Assembly: GCA_013043685.1 (NCBI GenBank)
Contig: JABDNT010000052.1
Coordinates: 1-64,000, forward strand
Length of the DNA: 64,000 nucleotides
DNA from: Flavobacteriaceae bacterium
GTDB taxonomy: Bacteria > Bacteroidota > Bacteroidia > Flavobacteriales > Flavobacteriaceae
Reading direction: 5' to 3'
The notes below the pieces were generated by a model that was not told the origin of the DNA, ran no database searches, and worked only from the letters and a program-made list of their open reading frames with translations. This document shows positions 17,688 through 25,811 of the stretch, piece after piece (the first letter of the stretch is position 1; each line of letters opens with the position of its first letter). The translations under genes were made by a program, and so were the position numbers.

Positions 17688-17852
17688 GGAGTCAGAAGTG
17701 TTACCCTGAGCGGAGTCGAAGGGTCGGAAGTTAGAAGTTGTCAGTTCGAGTGATTTTCTGAAAGAAAATTGTATCGAGAACCACTTCTCGATACTAATTT
17801 GAAATTGCTATCGCATTTCAAATTCACTCGAAGGGATATTGTGATCTGTTAT
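17688..17852. repeat. Intergenic repeats: heptamer-like, palindrome and two hairpins
   Basis: The gap between convergent genes contains heptamer-like units (GGAAGTT-AGAAGTT-GTCAGTT near 17726-17746), the partly palindromic CCCTGAGCGGAGTCGAAGGG (17704-17723), a forward hairpin repeat (17740-17782, core TTTTCT-GA-AAGAAAA), and an inverted one (17784-17836, TTTGAAATTGC / GCATTTCAAA). Several families are packed together here. Confidence 0.75.
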
Positions 17853-18329
17853 TTATTCAGCATAAAGCAATTCGCGAAAATACTGATACCACTCTCCTTT
17901 GCTGATCACGCTGCCCATTTTCAGCAGGTTGAAGATGTCTTCATTCTTATCTTCGGAATACGCTTGTGAAGCTTCAAAGAAATCCACTTCATCGTTCAGG
18001 TAATTCTTAAGCAACCATTGAAAGCCTTCGTCGGTGGTTATGTCCCTGGACGTATCGTTCACTTTAATGGCGATGAGTTTCATCTCGGCCTCCTCTATTT
18101 TAAAGAGAAACAGTTGTTGCGCGTCGATCTTCTCGAGATACTCGGTATTATTCAAAATCCCTTCCCACACCATATCGCTAAACACATCCAGTTCGGCTTC
18201 TGCCACCTCCGGTTTATTCTCTTTAATATCTTTCCATTCATCTGCGGTAATAGACTGAGTGGCAAGAAAACGTGCAAATTCTTCGTGTAATTCCTCGAAT
18301 TGCTCTTTGGTGAGTCTTAAGTATTTCAT
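17853..18329 (-). CDS. DUF6495-like protein
   Basis: This is a 158-residue acidic cytoplasmic protein beginning MKYLRLTKEQFEELHEEFAR with the segment ITADEWKDIKENKPEVAEAE. It has no signal or membrane helix. It matches my memory of the Bacteroidota family DUF6495, usually found near ribosomal protein genes rpsF-rpsR-rplI; the function is unknown. It is downstream of rplI on the same strand but separated by a strong terminator, so it is probably transcribed mainly from its own promoter or by read-through. Confidence 0.7.
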   Translation of the reverse strand: MKYLRLTKEQFEELHEEFARFLATQSITADEWKDIKENKPEVAEAELDVFSDMVWEGILNNTEYLEKIDAQQLFLFKIEEAEMKLIAIKVNDTSRDITTDEGFQWLLKNYLNDEVDFFEASQAYSEDKNEDIFNLLKMGSVISKGEWYQYFRELLYAE

Positions 18330-18373
18330 GCTGCGGGGAGCGTCGTTGGTTGATCAGTACAAAGGTAATAACA

Positions 18374-18404
18374 AAAAAAACACCTTCATTGCTGAAGGTG
18401 TTTT
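18374..18404 (-). terminator. Terminator of the rpsF-rpsR-rplI operon
   Basis: Read on the minus strand: AAAACACCTTCA, loop GCAA, TGAAGGTGTTTT continuing into a run of eight T. It lies just downstream of the rplI stop and is a textbook intrinsic terminator. Confidence 0.9.
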
Positions 18405-18426
18405 CCTGTTTTACTTTTCAGTACTA

Positions 18427-18882
18427 TTATTTTTTCGCTTCTGCAATCACATCGAAGGCGAAATTAGTAACCACATCTCTGTGGAAACGAACGGTCGCTT
18501 CGTAGTTACCGGTTCTTTTAATAGAACCACCTGCAATGCTGATGTATTTCTTTTCAATAGTAACACCTTCTTTTTCAAGAGCTTCGGCCAGGTCTGCATT
18601 GGTAACAGAACCAAATAGCTTGTCACCTTCGCCGGCTTTAGCACCGATCTTAATTTCGATATCGTTCAGCTTGTCGGCTTCTGCCTGCGCATCTTCGATC
18701 ACTTTCTTTTCTTTAAAGGCACGTTGCTTCAAAGTCTCTGCCAATACTTTCTTAGCAGATGGAGTGGCAAGTACCGCATAACCCTGAGGGATAAGAAAGT
18801 TTCTTCCGTAACCATTCTTAACGCTTACGAGGTCGTCTGCAAATCCGAGGTTATCTACGTCTTTTTTAAGTATAAGTTCCAT
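18427..18882 (-). CDS. rplI: 50S ribosomal protein L9
   Basis: This 151-residue protein binds 23S rRNA in the large subunit. The N-terminal domain carries the L9 signature (MELILKKDVDNLGFADDLVS, VKNGYGRNFLIPQGYA), followed by the long connecting helix and the C-terminal domain. It is the last gene of the rpsF-rpsR-rplI operon, 15 bp after rpsR, with a terminator 20 bp downstream. Confidence 0.97.
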   Translation of the reverse strand: MELILKKDVDNLGFADDLVSVKNGYGRNFLIPQGYAVLATPSAKKVLAETLKQRAFKEKKVIEDAQAEADKLNDIEIKIGAKAGEGDKLFGSVTNADLAEALEKEGVTIEKKYISIAGGSIKRTGNYEATVRFHRDVVTNFAFDVIAEAKK

Positions 18883-18897
18883 AATCCTGTCTGCTTT

Positions 18898-19194
18898 TTA
18901 TTTTAATAAGTCGGCTACATAAGGCATTAAGGCCAGGTGACGTGCTCTTTTAACTGCAACGGCAACCTTACGCTGATACTTCAGCGATGTTCCTGTTAGC
19001 CTGCGAGGCAAGATCTTACCTTGCTCATTTACAAATTTCATCAGGAAATCCGGGTCTTTGTAATCAATATACTTGATACCGGATTTTTTAAAACGACAAT
19101 ATTTCTTCGCCTTAGTGGTCTCTATATTAAGCGGAGTAAGATATCTGATCTCTCCGTCTTTCTTTCCTTTCGCTTGTTGCTGTAATGTAGCCAT
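18898..19194 (-). CDS. rpsR: 30S ribosomal protein S18
   Basis: A 98-residue S18 with the conserved core ([52 protein letters not shown]). It binds together with S6 on the platform of the small subunit. The Ala/Gln/Lys-rich first 20 residues are an extension usual in Bacteroidota. It starts 2 bp after the rpsF stop. Confidence 0.97.
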   Translation of the reverse strand: MATLQQQAKGKKDGEIRYLTPLNIETTKAKKYCRFKKSGIKYIDYKDPDFLMKFVNEQGKILPRRLTGTSLKYQRKVAVAVKRARHLALMPYVADLLK

Positions 19195-19196
19195 GA

Positions 19197-19535
19197 TTAT
19201 GCTTTTTGCTTGTTACGGTTTCTTCTTTTTTCAGCCCATGCGATAGCATGTTTGTCAAGCTTTACATTTAAGTAACGCATGATACGCTCGTCTCTTCGGA
19301 AATCTAGTTCCACTTCATTGATGGCTTCACCACCAACGGTATACTCGAATAAGTGGTAGAAACCACTTTTTTTGTGTTGGATCGGGTAGGCTAATTTTTT
19401 AAGCCCCCAATCTTCCTTCGCTATCATCTTAGCACCTTTAGAAACAAGAAGATCTTCGTATTTCTTAACTGTTTCCTTTATCTGCTCTTCAGATAAAACG
19501 GGATTTAAGATGAAAACAGTTTCATAATGATTCAT
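19197..19535 (-). CDS. rpsF: 30S ribosomal protein S6
   Basis: A 112-residue S6 with [18 protein letters not shown] at the start and the RNA-binding core ([37 protein letters not shown]). It forms a heterodimer with S18 on 16S rRNA. It is the first gene of the operon. A promoter with exact spacing lies 53 bp upstream (19588-19618). The plus-strand gap from 19536 to 19766 holds only this promoter and AT-rich DNA. Confidence 0.97.
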   Translation of the reverse strand: MNHYETVFILNPVLSEEQIKETVKKYEDLLVSKGAKMIAKEDWGLKKLAYPIQHKKSGFYHLFEYTVGGEAINEVELDFRRDERIMRYLNVKLDKHAIAWAEKRRNRNKQKA

Positions 19536-19587
19536 AAAAACTACTTTATAGTATTAAAATAACTCTCAGCGCCTTGCCAAGAGCCTG

Positions 19588-19618
19588 CAAAAATACTACT
19601 TTATTTAGAATTATCAAA
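19588..19618 (-). promoter_or_regulatory. Promoter of rpsF-rpsR-rplI
   Basis: On the minus strand TTTG (19618-19615), 19 bp, then TATTTTTG (19595-19588). Both boxes match the Bacteroidota housekeeping consensus TTTG-N19-TAnnTTTG exactly. Confidence 0.8.
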
Positions 19619-19766
19619 TATTGAAGAGGGAACTATTTTTAAACTAAAAAACAAAGATTTTTCTTACATAAAAAGATGAAATGGGCAATAATGACGACAA
19701 AAGTTAAAAAAACTTGCAGTTCATCGATTTTTTAATTATCATTGCCTTTAAGAAAACAGCTTTATC

Positions 19767-20480
19767 GTGGACAAACCAATACTTAAATGTGCTATTGTTG
19801 ATGATTCTACATTACAACGTCTTTCGATTGTAAAGTTAATTGAAAATCATCCCTCACTAGATCTTGTAGCTGAGTACAATAACGCCATTGAAGCCAAGAT
19901 GGGCCTGGCTACAACCCAAATTGATCTTATCTTCCTGGATATCGAAATGCCTATACTCTCCGGATTCGATCTGCTTGATGACTTAACTCATAAACCGCAG
20001 ATTATTTTCGTAACCGGTAAAACCAAGTATGCATTTAAAGCTTTCGATTATGACGCGGTGGATTATCTCAGGAAACCAATTTCCAAAGATCGCTTCTTAA
20101 ATGCCGTTCATAAGGCGATCACCAACTATAAACTGAAAAATGATGAAGGATTCGATGAAGAGGATTTCATTTTCGTAAAAAGCAACCTTAAAAAGCGTAA
20201 AGTATTCCTTAATGAATTACGTTACATTGAGGCTCTTGGTGATTATGTCAAGCTTGTTACAGAACACGACGCCCTCGTAGTCCTTTCTACTATGAAAGCC
20301 TTCGAAGCCTTGCTCCCTAGCGACCGTTTTCTACGAATTCACAAATCGTATATCGTGAATCTCGATAAAGTGGAACGCTATAACAGCAAAGTGATCGAGC
20401 TGGATAAGGAGCAATTACCCCTTAGCCGGAATCGCAAAGCTGAACTGGCCGAAGCCCTTGCCGCTACAATGCGCAACTAA
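19767..20480 (+). CDS. LytTR family response regulator
   Basis: This is a 237-residue two-domain regulator starting at a GTG. The receiver domain (about 5-120) has D12-D13, the phosphoacceptor D58 in FLDIEMP, T84 and K103 in the YLRKPIS motif. The LytTR DNA-binding domain covers about 138-235 (FIFVKSNLKKRK, RYIEALGDYVKL, RIHKSYIVNLDKVERY). It would bind DNA when phosphorylated. No histidine kinase gene is adjacent, so it is an orphan here. The stop overlaps the priA stop by 4 bp in a convergent arrangement. Confidence 0.92.
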   Translation: MDKPILKCAIVDDSTLQRLSIVKLIENHPSLDLVAEYNNAIEAKMGLATTQIDLIFLDIEMPILSGFDLLDDLTHKPQIIFVTGKTKYAFKAFDYDAVDYLRKPISKDRFLNAVHKAITNYKLKNDEGFDEEDFIFVKSNLKKRKVFLNELRYIEALGDYVKLVTEHDALVVLSTMKAFEALLPSDRFLRIHKSYIVNLDKVERYNSKVIELDKEQLPLSRNRKAELAEALAATMRN

Positions 20481-22927
20481 TAATTATCTACATCTAAAGT
20501 TAACTTCACGGTGGAGAAATCCTTTACCGAATGAAAACTTTGTACCGCCTTGCCAATGAACTCCTTGGTTTTTGGTACCGACTGCTCCTTTGGGATCTTT
20601 ATGAGCAGGTTTATAATGAACAAATTCCGAATTCGCCCAACCGGTGGCGCCTCCGGGCCTAAAACCTGGTCCTTGAGTCGCGTTTGCAACAAAGCCCCGA
20701 ACCATACAGCCGCTTTTCGCATCTTGTTATAATTTCGGTCGCGGAAAGTGATCTTTATTGTGCGGTAATAAGGAGGGTATTTGTACTGGTAACGTTGTTC
20801 TGCTTCATCTTTATACATCCCGTCATAATCGTGAACACTCACCTGCTGAAGTATCCGATGATACGGGTTATAAGTTTGTATCAACACTTTCCCTCGTTTT
20901 TCGGTGCGCCCTGCCCTCCCGGCCACCTGCTGCAACAATTGAAAACTTCGTTCATGAGCACGGAAATCGGGAAAATTCAGCAAATTGTCGGCATTCATCA
21001 CCCCAACAAGGCCTATATTCCGAAAATCCAGTCCCTTTGCCAGCATTTGAGTCCCCACAACGATGTCTGCCTCCCTGTTTTCAATAGCTTCTATGAGTTT
21101 GGAATACGCATGTTTCCCTTTGGTCGTATCCTGGTCCATACGTACCACAGCCTGTGAGGGAAAAAGTTCTTTAACTTCCTTTTCAATCTGTTCGGTTCCA
21201 AATCCCTTGGTGTCCAGAGTTTCACTCCCGCAGGCCATGCAGGAAATCAGCATTGCCATATGATACCCGCAATAATGACAACGGAGTTCATTCTTATACT
21301 GATGATAGGTAAGGCTTACATCACAATTCGGGCATTGAGGTGATACACCACATGTTGTGCATTCTACGAATGGTGAGTATCCGCGTCGGTTCTGAAATAA
21401 AATAACCTGGTCCCCGGTTTCCAGGCATTCTTTCATTTCTTCCAGTAATCTATCACTGAAATGCCCTGTCATACGCTTTTTACGATGCTTTTCCTTTATA
21501 TCCACCAGTTCTATCTCCGGCATCAGCACGTCACCATAGCGGCGGGTTAGCTTCACATGCCCGAACTTACCGGTTTGGGCGTTGTACGAACTTTCCAGGG
21601 AAGGTGTTGCCGAACCTAACAAAGTCTTTGCTCCGTGTAAATTCCCCAAGACCACCGCAGCGTCCCTGGCATGATAGCGTGGTGCCGGACTGTATTGTTT
21701 GAAACTGGGTTCATGGGCCTCGTCCACAATAATAAGCCCTAAACTGGAGAAAGGAAGAAATAATGCCGAACGTGCCCCAATAATGATCTGGGCTTTGGAT
21801 TTTCCATTCAGGACATTGTTCCAGACCTCCACCCTTTCGTTCAAAGTATATTTGGAGTGATACACGGAGATACACTCTCCAAAATAATGCTGTAACCTGC
21901 TAATAAGCTGGGTGGTAAGCGCGATCTCAGGCAACATATACAGTACCTGTTTGCCGGTTTTAAGCAACTCGGAGATCAATTCAACGTAGATCTCGGTCTT
22001 CCCGCTGGAAGTAACCCCATGCAGCAAGGTCACTTCATTTTCCTTAAAACTTTCTTTAATTTCTGAAAGCGCCTGGACCTGAGCCTCGTTGAGTTCTTTT
22101 GTATCAGCTCCTTCGGGACCCGTATATTGTACCCGATCCTTCTGAATGAAATACTCTTCAATAATCCCTTTCCCAATAAGGGTTTTTAAGACGGAAGCAT
22201 TCGAATTGCTCTTCTTCTGAAGTTGTACCGAACTCACAGGTTTATTCTGTTGTGCGGTAAGCATAAATAGGGTCATGAGCACTTCTTTCTGTTTCGGCGC
22301 CCTGGTTAGGGACTCTAGCAGGATTTGCAGGTTGTCTTCCGAAGCGAACTCAGGGGCGAGACGAATATACCGAACAATTTTAGGCGTATACTTTTCGAAT
22401 ACAGTTTCTTCTACTTCGATCACCTCTTTCTGAAGCAATTGCTGAATGACCTTCACCACATTCCTTCGGTCCAAAATAGACCGAACGTCGTTAATATGCA
22501 GCGACGATTGATGCTGCAAGGCTTCATAGACCAGGAATTCTTCATCCGAAAATACTGAATCAGTTAAGTTATTTTTGGAAACCAGTCTGATAACCGTTTC
22601 ACTTTCCAGTAAAAAAGCACTGGGTAGCGCTGCCCTGATCACTTCTCCCAGGGTACACATATAATAGGACGCCATCCATTCCCAGTGTTTCAGTTGAAAG
22701 GAATTAATAACAGGTTCCTCATCAAGGATCTGGTCTATCGACTTGGTCTCATAGCTTGTAGGGGCCTGCTGATGCACCCTGTATACAATACCCGTGTACA
22801 CCTTGGATTTACCAAATGGGACCGCAACCCGCATCCCTTGTCTAAGGAACCTGGCTTCATCCACATTCACCGAATAGGTAAAAGTTTGCTTTAAGGGAAT
22901 TGGTAAAATAACATCGATAAAGTACAC
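20477..22927 (-). CDS. priA: Primosomal helicase PriA
   Basis: PriA restarts stalled replication forks. I start at the GTG at 22925-22927, giving 816 residues that begin VYFIDVILPIPLKQTFTYSV, the normal N-terminus of the 3'-end-binding domain. An ATG further upstream would run through the terminator of the preceding gene. Walker A is GVTSSGKTEIY and motif II is VDEAHEPSFKQYS. Eight Cys in CTTCGVSPQCPNCD and RCHYCGYHMAMLISCMACGS form the two zinc sites. GTQMLAKGLDF and QVAGRAGR are helicase motifs V and VI. The convergent LytTR gene overlaps the stop by 4 bp. Confidence 0.95.
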   Translation of the reverse strand: MYFIDVILPIPLKQTFTYSVNVDEARFLRQGMRVAVPFGKSKVYTGIVYRVHQQAPTSYETKSIDQILDEEPVINSFQLKHWEWMASYYMCTLGEVIRAALPSAFLLESETVIRLVSKNNLTDSVFSDEEFLVYEALQHQSSLHINDVRSILDRRNVVKVIQQLLQKEVIEVEETVFEKYTPKIVRYIRLAPEFASEDNLQILLESLTRAPKQKEVLMTLFMLTAQQNKPVSSVQLQKKSNSNASVLKTLIGKGIIEEYFIQKDRVQYTGPEGADTKELNEAQVQALSEIKESFKENEVTLLHGVTSSGKTEIYVELISELLKTGKQVLYMLPEIALTTQLISRLQHYFGECISVYHSKYTLNERVEVWNNVLNGKSKAQIIIGARSALFLPFSSLGLIIVDEAHEPSFKQYSPAPRYHARDAAVVLGNLHGAKTLLGSATPSLESSYNAQTGKFGHVKLTRRYGDVLMPEIELVDIKEKHRKKRMTGHFSDRLLEEMKECLETGDQVILFQNRRGYSPFVECTTCGVSPQCPNCDVSLTYHQYKNELRCHYCGYHMAMLISCMACGSETLDTKGFGTEQIEKEVKELFPSQAVVRMDQDTTKGKHAYSKLIEAIENREADIVVGTQMLAKGLDFRNIGLVGVMNADNLLNFPDFRAHERSFQLLQQVAGRAGRTEKRGKVLIQTYNPYHRILQQVSVHDYDGMYKDEAEQRYQYKYPPYYRTIKITFRDRNYNKMRKAAVWFGALLQTRLKDQVLGPEAPPVGRIRNLFIINLLIKIPKEQSVPKTKEFIGKAVQSFHSVKDFSTVKLTLDVDNY

Positions 22928-22942
22928 GGTATAAAAGTAAAA

Positions 22943-22972
22943 AAGGCCGTTCACAAAATGAACGACCTTCAA
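22943..22972 (-). terminator. Terminator after the DUF2147 gene
   Basis: On the minus strand AAGGTCGTTCA, loop TTTTG, TGAACGGCCTTTTTT with one G-T pair in the stem. It lies between the DUF2147 stop and the priA GTG and thereby supports the short priA start. Confidence 0.85.
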
Positions 22973-22990
22973 AAGCGTTTATAAACAATT

Positions 22991-23413
22991 TTATTCTGCC
23001 CTGAACCAGTACTGCGTCCTTCCCAGGAGTGAAAAACCAATATAGCCTCTCACTTTCAGCTTATCTTCTTCCTCGAGTTCGATATAACATTTATACAATT
23101 TTCCGCTCTCCGGATCCAGGATCTTTCCACTGTTGTACTCATCTCCGTCTTCTTCCAGGCCTCTAATGATGGTAAGCCCCAGGATAGGTTTGTCCTCATC
23201 CTCTCCTTCGCAATTCCTGCAGGTAGCATTCTGCCTTCCATCTACCAGGATCTCGACCACTTTCCCATAGACCCTTCCATTCTCTTCATAGATCTCGACG
23301 ATTGATTTTTCCTCCCCGGTATTGTCGTCGATGGTTTTCCATTTGCCGGTCACTTCTTGTGAACTAACAACGACCGAGCATAATAAGGCAGTAATGATAA
23401 ATAACTTTTTCAT
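22991..23413 (-). CDS. DUF2147 domain exported protein
   Basis: A 140-residue protein with a signal peptide (MKKLFIITALLCSVVVSS then QEV). The mature part is the DUF2147 fold: TGKWKTIDDNTGEEKSIVEI, the CRNC cysteine pair, GLTIIRGL, GKILDPESGKLYKCYIELEE and LKVRGYIGFSLLGRTQYW. This small beta-barrel family is periplasmic with no known reaction. It starts 4 bp after the YihY-family stop and is the last gene before a terminator, so it ends a run nadC - YihY - DUF2147. Confidence 0.92.
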   Translation of the reverse strand: MKKLFIITALLCSVVVSSQEVTGKWKTIDDNTGEEKSIVEIYEENGRVYGKVVEILVDGRQNATCRNCEGEDEDKPILGLTIIRGLEEDGDEYNSGKILDPESGKLYKCYIELEEEDKLKVRGYIGFSLLGRTQYWFRAE

Positions 23414-23417
23414 AGTA

Positions 23418-24347
23418 TTATTCTTCGGGTTGACGCTTTTCCTTTAACCGCTGCAGGGAAATATTCAGCTCGAATCCCAGCAGTAATAAGTTGGAGTTGA
23501 TCCAAATATAAAATAACATGATCATTAAAGCTCCTATAGAACCGTATAACTCATTATAATTGGAAAAATTGTTTATGTAAATACCAAATAAATAGGTAGT
23601 TAGCAAAAATAATAAGGTGGTCATAAGTGCTCCTATCGAGAAAAAACGGGTGTGTCTGCCTTTTTTCACTCCGAAATGATACAATCCTGCAATTATCACA
23701 TATACCATGCCCACAAACACCACAACCTGGAATACATTTATCCAGAAAATATCGTCGGATATAAAATCACTTCCTTTCAACTCGCTGATAATATATTCCC
23801 CATACAGGATCACACCAATTGTGACCAGCATCAGCACCGATAAGCAAATTGCCACGGCGATCGAAATAAAGAACTGCTTAAAAAAAGCGCGGTTGATCTT
23901 CACCAGGTAGGAACCTTCAAAAGCACTAAAAATAGCATTCACGCCATTCGCCGCAAGGAATAGCGACAGAAAGAGCACAAAATACGTTAACCCGGTTCGC
24001 TGATTAATCGCAATATCCTCGATCACCGGGTAGAAGAAATCGTGGGTCTTTGGGGGTAATAACTCTTCAATAAACGTGAGAAACCGCTGCTGAAATCCTT
24101 CCACTTTTATGTAGGAGATAAGGTTCAGAATAAAAAGAAGGAAAGGGAATATGGCGATAAAAAAACTGTACGCAATGGAACTGGCCCTGGAAGAAAACGT
24201 ACCCTTAATTATTCCGGTGATATAAATCTCCAGGAGGTCGTAGAGTGAGAGTCCGTTAAACCCGGGAAGAATAATTCGCCTGAATATCCTTACTATGACA
24301 TTGATCACGGGAATGCTAAGCAACTTCTCCTCTACTTCTTTGCTCAT
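23418..24347 (-). CDS. YihY/virulence factor BrkB family membrane protein
   Basis: A 309-residue inner-membrane protein with six hydrophobic segments. It carries family motifs such as FSSRASSIAYSFFIAIFPFL, LFLSLFLAANGVNAIFSAFE and YGSIGALMIMLFYIWINS. YihY proteins were once called RNase BN by error; their function is still uncertain. The start ATG directly abuts the nadC stop (0 bp), so the two genes are translated from one message. Confidence 0.92.
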   Translation of the reverse strand: MSKEVEEKLLSIPVINVIVRIFRRIILPGFNGLSLYDLLEIYITGIIKGTFSSRASSIAYSFFIAIFPFLLFILNLISYIKVEGFQQRFLTFIEELLPPKTHDFFYPVIEDIAINQRTGLTYFVLFLSLFLAANGVNAIFSAFEGSYLVKINRAFFKQFFISIAVAICLSVLMLVTIGVILYGEYIISELKGSDFISDDIFWINVFQVVVFVGMVYVIIAGLYHFGVKKGRHTRFFSIGALMTTLLFLLTTYLFGIYINNFSNYNELYGSIGALMIMLFYIWINSNLLLLGFELNISLQRLKEKRQPEE

Positions 24348-25205
24348 TTAAACCGCCTTTAGACTAAGATCCATATTGTGTACCGAATGCGTTAAGGCAC
24401 CACTGCTTATATAATCCACGCCACATTCGGCATAATGCCTCGCTGTTTCCAGGGTGATCCCGCCGCTGGATTCTGTTTGACACAGATCACCGATTAGTGA
24501 CACGGCTTTTTTAGTATCCTCATAGTTGAAATTGTCTATCAGTATCCTGTACACTCCTCCGGCATCCAGGATCTGCTGAATCTCCATCAGGTTGCGTGCT
24601 TCACAGATAATCTGCAGGTTTAGTTTCTGATCCTTTAAATAGGCTTTGGTTTGTTGGATGGCCTTCTCGATCCCTCCACAGAAGTCAATATGATTATCCT
24701 TCAGCATGATCATATCGTACAACGCAAATCGATGATTCTCTCCTCCCCCTATCTTCACCGCCCATTTCTCGAGCGCCCGAATTCCGGGTGTGGTCTTACG
24801 GGTATCCAGGATCTGTGTTTTGGTCCCTTCCAGTAACTTCACATATTTGTTGGTCTTTGTCGCAATGGCACTCATGCGCTGCATGGTATTCAGGACGAGG
24901 CGCTCTGCTTTAAGTATAGATTGCGAACTCCCTGAAACATAGAAGCAGATATCACCATTTGAAACTTCTGTTCCATCCGGGATTTTAATATCCATCTTCA
25001 ATCCCGTATCCACAAATTCGAACACCTGGCGCGCGAAATCCACCCCGGCGATTATACCCTCATCCTTCACCAGGAGTTTGGCAGTTCCTTCGGCATCTTC
25101 CGAAATACAGGCCAGGGAGCTGTGATCCCCGTCACCCACGTCCTCCCGTATCGCATTTGCGATAATGAGGTCGATCTCCTTTTGGAATTGTTTTTTACTA
25201 ATCAT
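24348..25205 (-). CDS. nadC: Nicotinate-nucleotide pyrophosphorylase (carboxylating)
   Basis: NadC converts quinolinate and PRPP to nicotinate mononucleotide, carbon dioxide and diphosphate in NAD synthesis. The 285-residue length is normal. Motifs include the N-terminal EDVGDGDHSS, the central LNTMQRMSAIATKT, the RKTTPGIRALEKWAVKIGGG loop with the PRPP/quinolinate-binding Arg and Lys, HRFALYDMIMLKDNHI, and SSGGITLETARHYAECGVDY near the end. It is the first gene of the nadC-YihY-DUF2147 unit. A divergent promoter for rlmH lies just upstream. Confidence 0.96.
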   Translation of the reverse strand: MISKKQFQKEIDLIIANAIREDVGDGDHSSLACISEDAEGTAKLLVKDEGIIAGVDFARQVFEFVDTGLKMDIKIPDGTEVSNGDICFYVSGSSQSILKAERLVLNTMQRMSAIATKTNKYVKLLEGTKTQILDTRKTTPGIRALEKWAVKIGGGENHRFALYDMIMLKDNHIDFCGGIEKAIQQTKAYLKDQKLNLQIICEARNLMEIQQILDAGGVYRILIDNFNYEDTKKAVSLIGDLCQTESSGGITLETARHYAECGVDYISSGALTHSVHNMDLSLKAV

Positions 25206-25246
25206 GACACGAATTCTTTCAGCTAAAATACTAAAAGAAGAATGAA

Positions 25247-25276
25247 GTTGGAAGCGTTAAGGAAATAGTACCTTTG
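25247..25276 (+). promoter_or_regulatory. Promoter of rlmH
   Basis: GTTG, 18 bp, TACCTTTG. The -7 box is exact; the -33 box has one mismatch to TTTG. It ends 25 bp before the ATG. Confidence 0.6.
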
Positions 25277-25301
25277 CAGAGACAAGCCCAATAAACGCTA
25301 T

Positions 25302-25775
25302 ATGAAAATAACCTTGCTCGCTATTGGAAAAACGGATAACCGCGAACTGCAGCAATTGATCGACGAATACCAGCGCCGACTCATACGCTACGTACCGTTC
25401 TCCTTCGAAATCATCCCGGATGCCCGCAATACCAAAAACCTGAGTGAGGCGCAGCAAAAACAGGTGGAAGGTTCCGAAATTCTGAGGAAAGTTCAGACTT
25501 CCGATCATCTGGTGCTTCTCGATGAAGAGGGTAAAAGCTTCAGCTCGGTAGAATTTTCGGCCTACCTGCAGAAGCAAATGAACAGCGGACTAAAAAACCT
25601 GGTATTCGCTGTTGGCGGGCCATATGGTTTTAGTGAAGAAGTGTACCAACGGGCAAACGGGAAAGTTTCGCTTTCAAAAATGACCTTTTCCCACCAAATG
25701 GTGCGTTTGTTTTTTGTGGAGCAATTATACCGTGGATTTACCATCCTTCGGAATGAACCGTATCATCACAGGTAG
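25302..25775 (+). CDS. rlmH: 23S rRNA (pseudouridine1915-N3)-methyltransferase
   Basis: RlmH methylates pseudouridine 1915 in helix 69 of 23S rRNA using SAM. The 157 residues match the family length. The SPOUT trefoil knot is visible in LVFAVGGPYGFSEEVYQRAN and LSKMTFSHQMVRLFFVEQLY, ending in the typical RNEPYHHR. The first residues MKITLLAIGKTDN are also characteristic. It is a single gene between divergent nadC and the convergent aldehyde dehydrogenase gene. Confidence 0.97.
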   Translation: MKITLLAIGKTDNRELQQLIDEYQRRLIRYVPFSFEIIPDARNTKNLSEAQQKQVEGSEILRKVQTSDHLVLLDEEGKSFSSVEFSAYLQKQMNSGLKNLVFAVGGPYGFSEEVYQRANGKVSLSKMTFSHQMVRLFFVEQLYRGFTILRNEPYHHR

Positions 25776-25811
25776 CTATTTCAGTCTGTCTAAATTCCTC
25801 CGAAGCTTAAA

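Noticed and set aside
22928-22972. Longer priA start at an upstream ATG
   Set aside because: The extra 15 codons run through the terminator of the preceding gene; the GTG at 22927 starts the normal PriA N-terminus.
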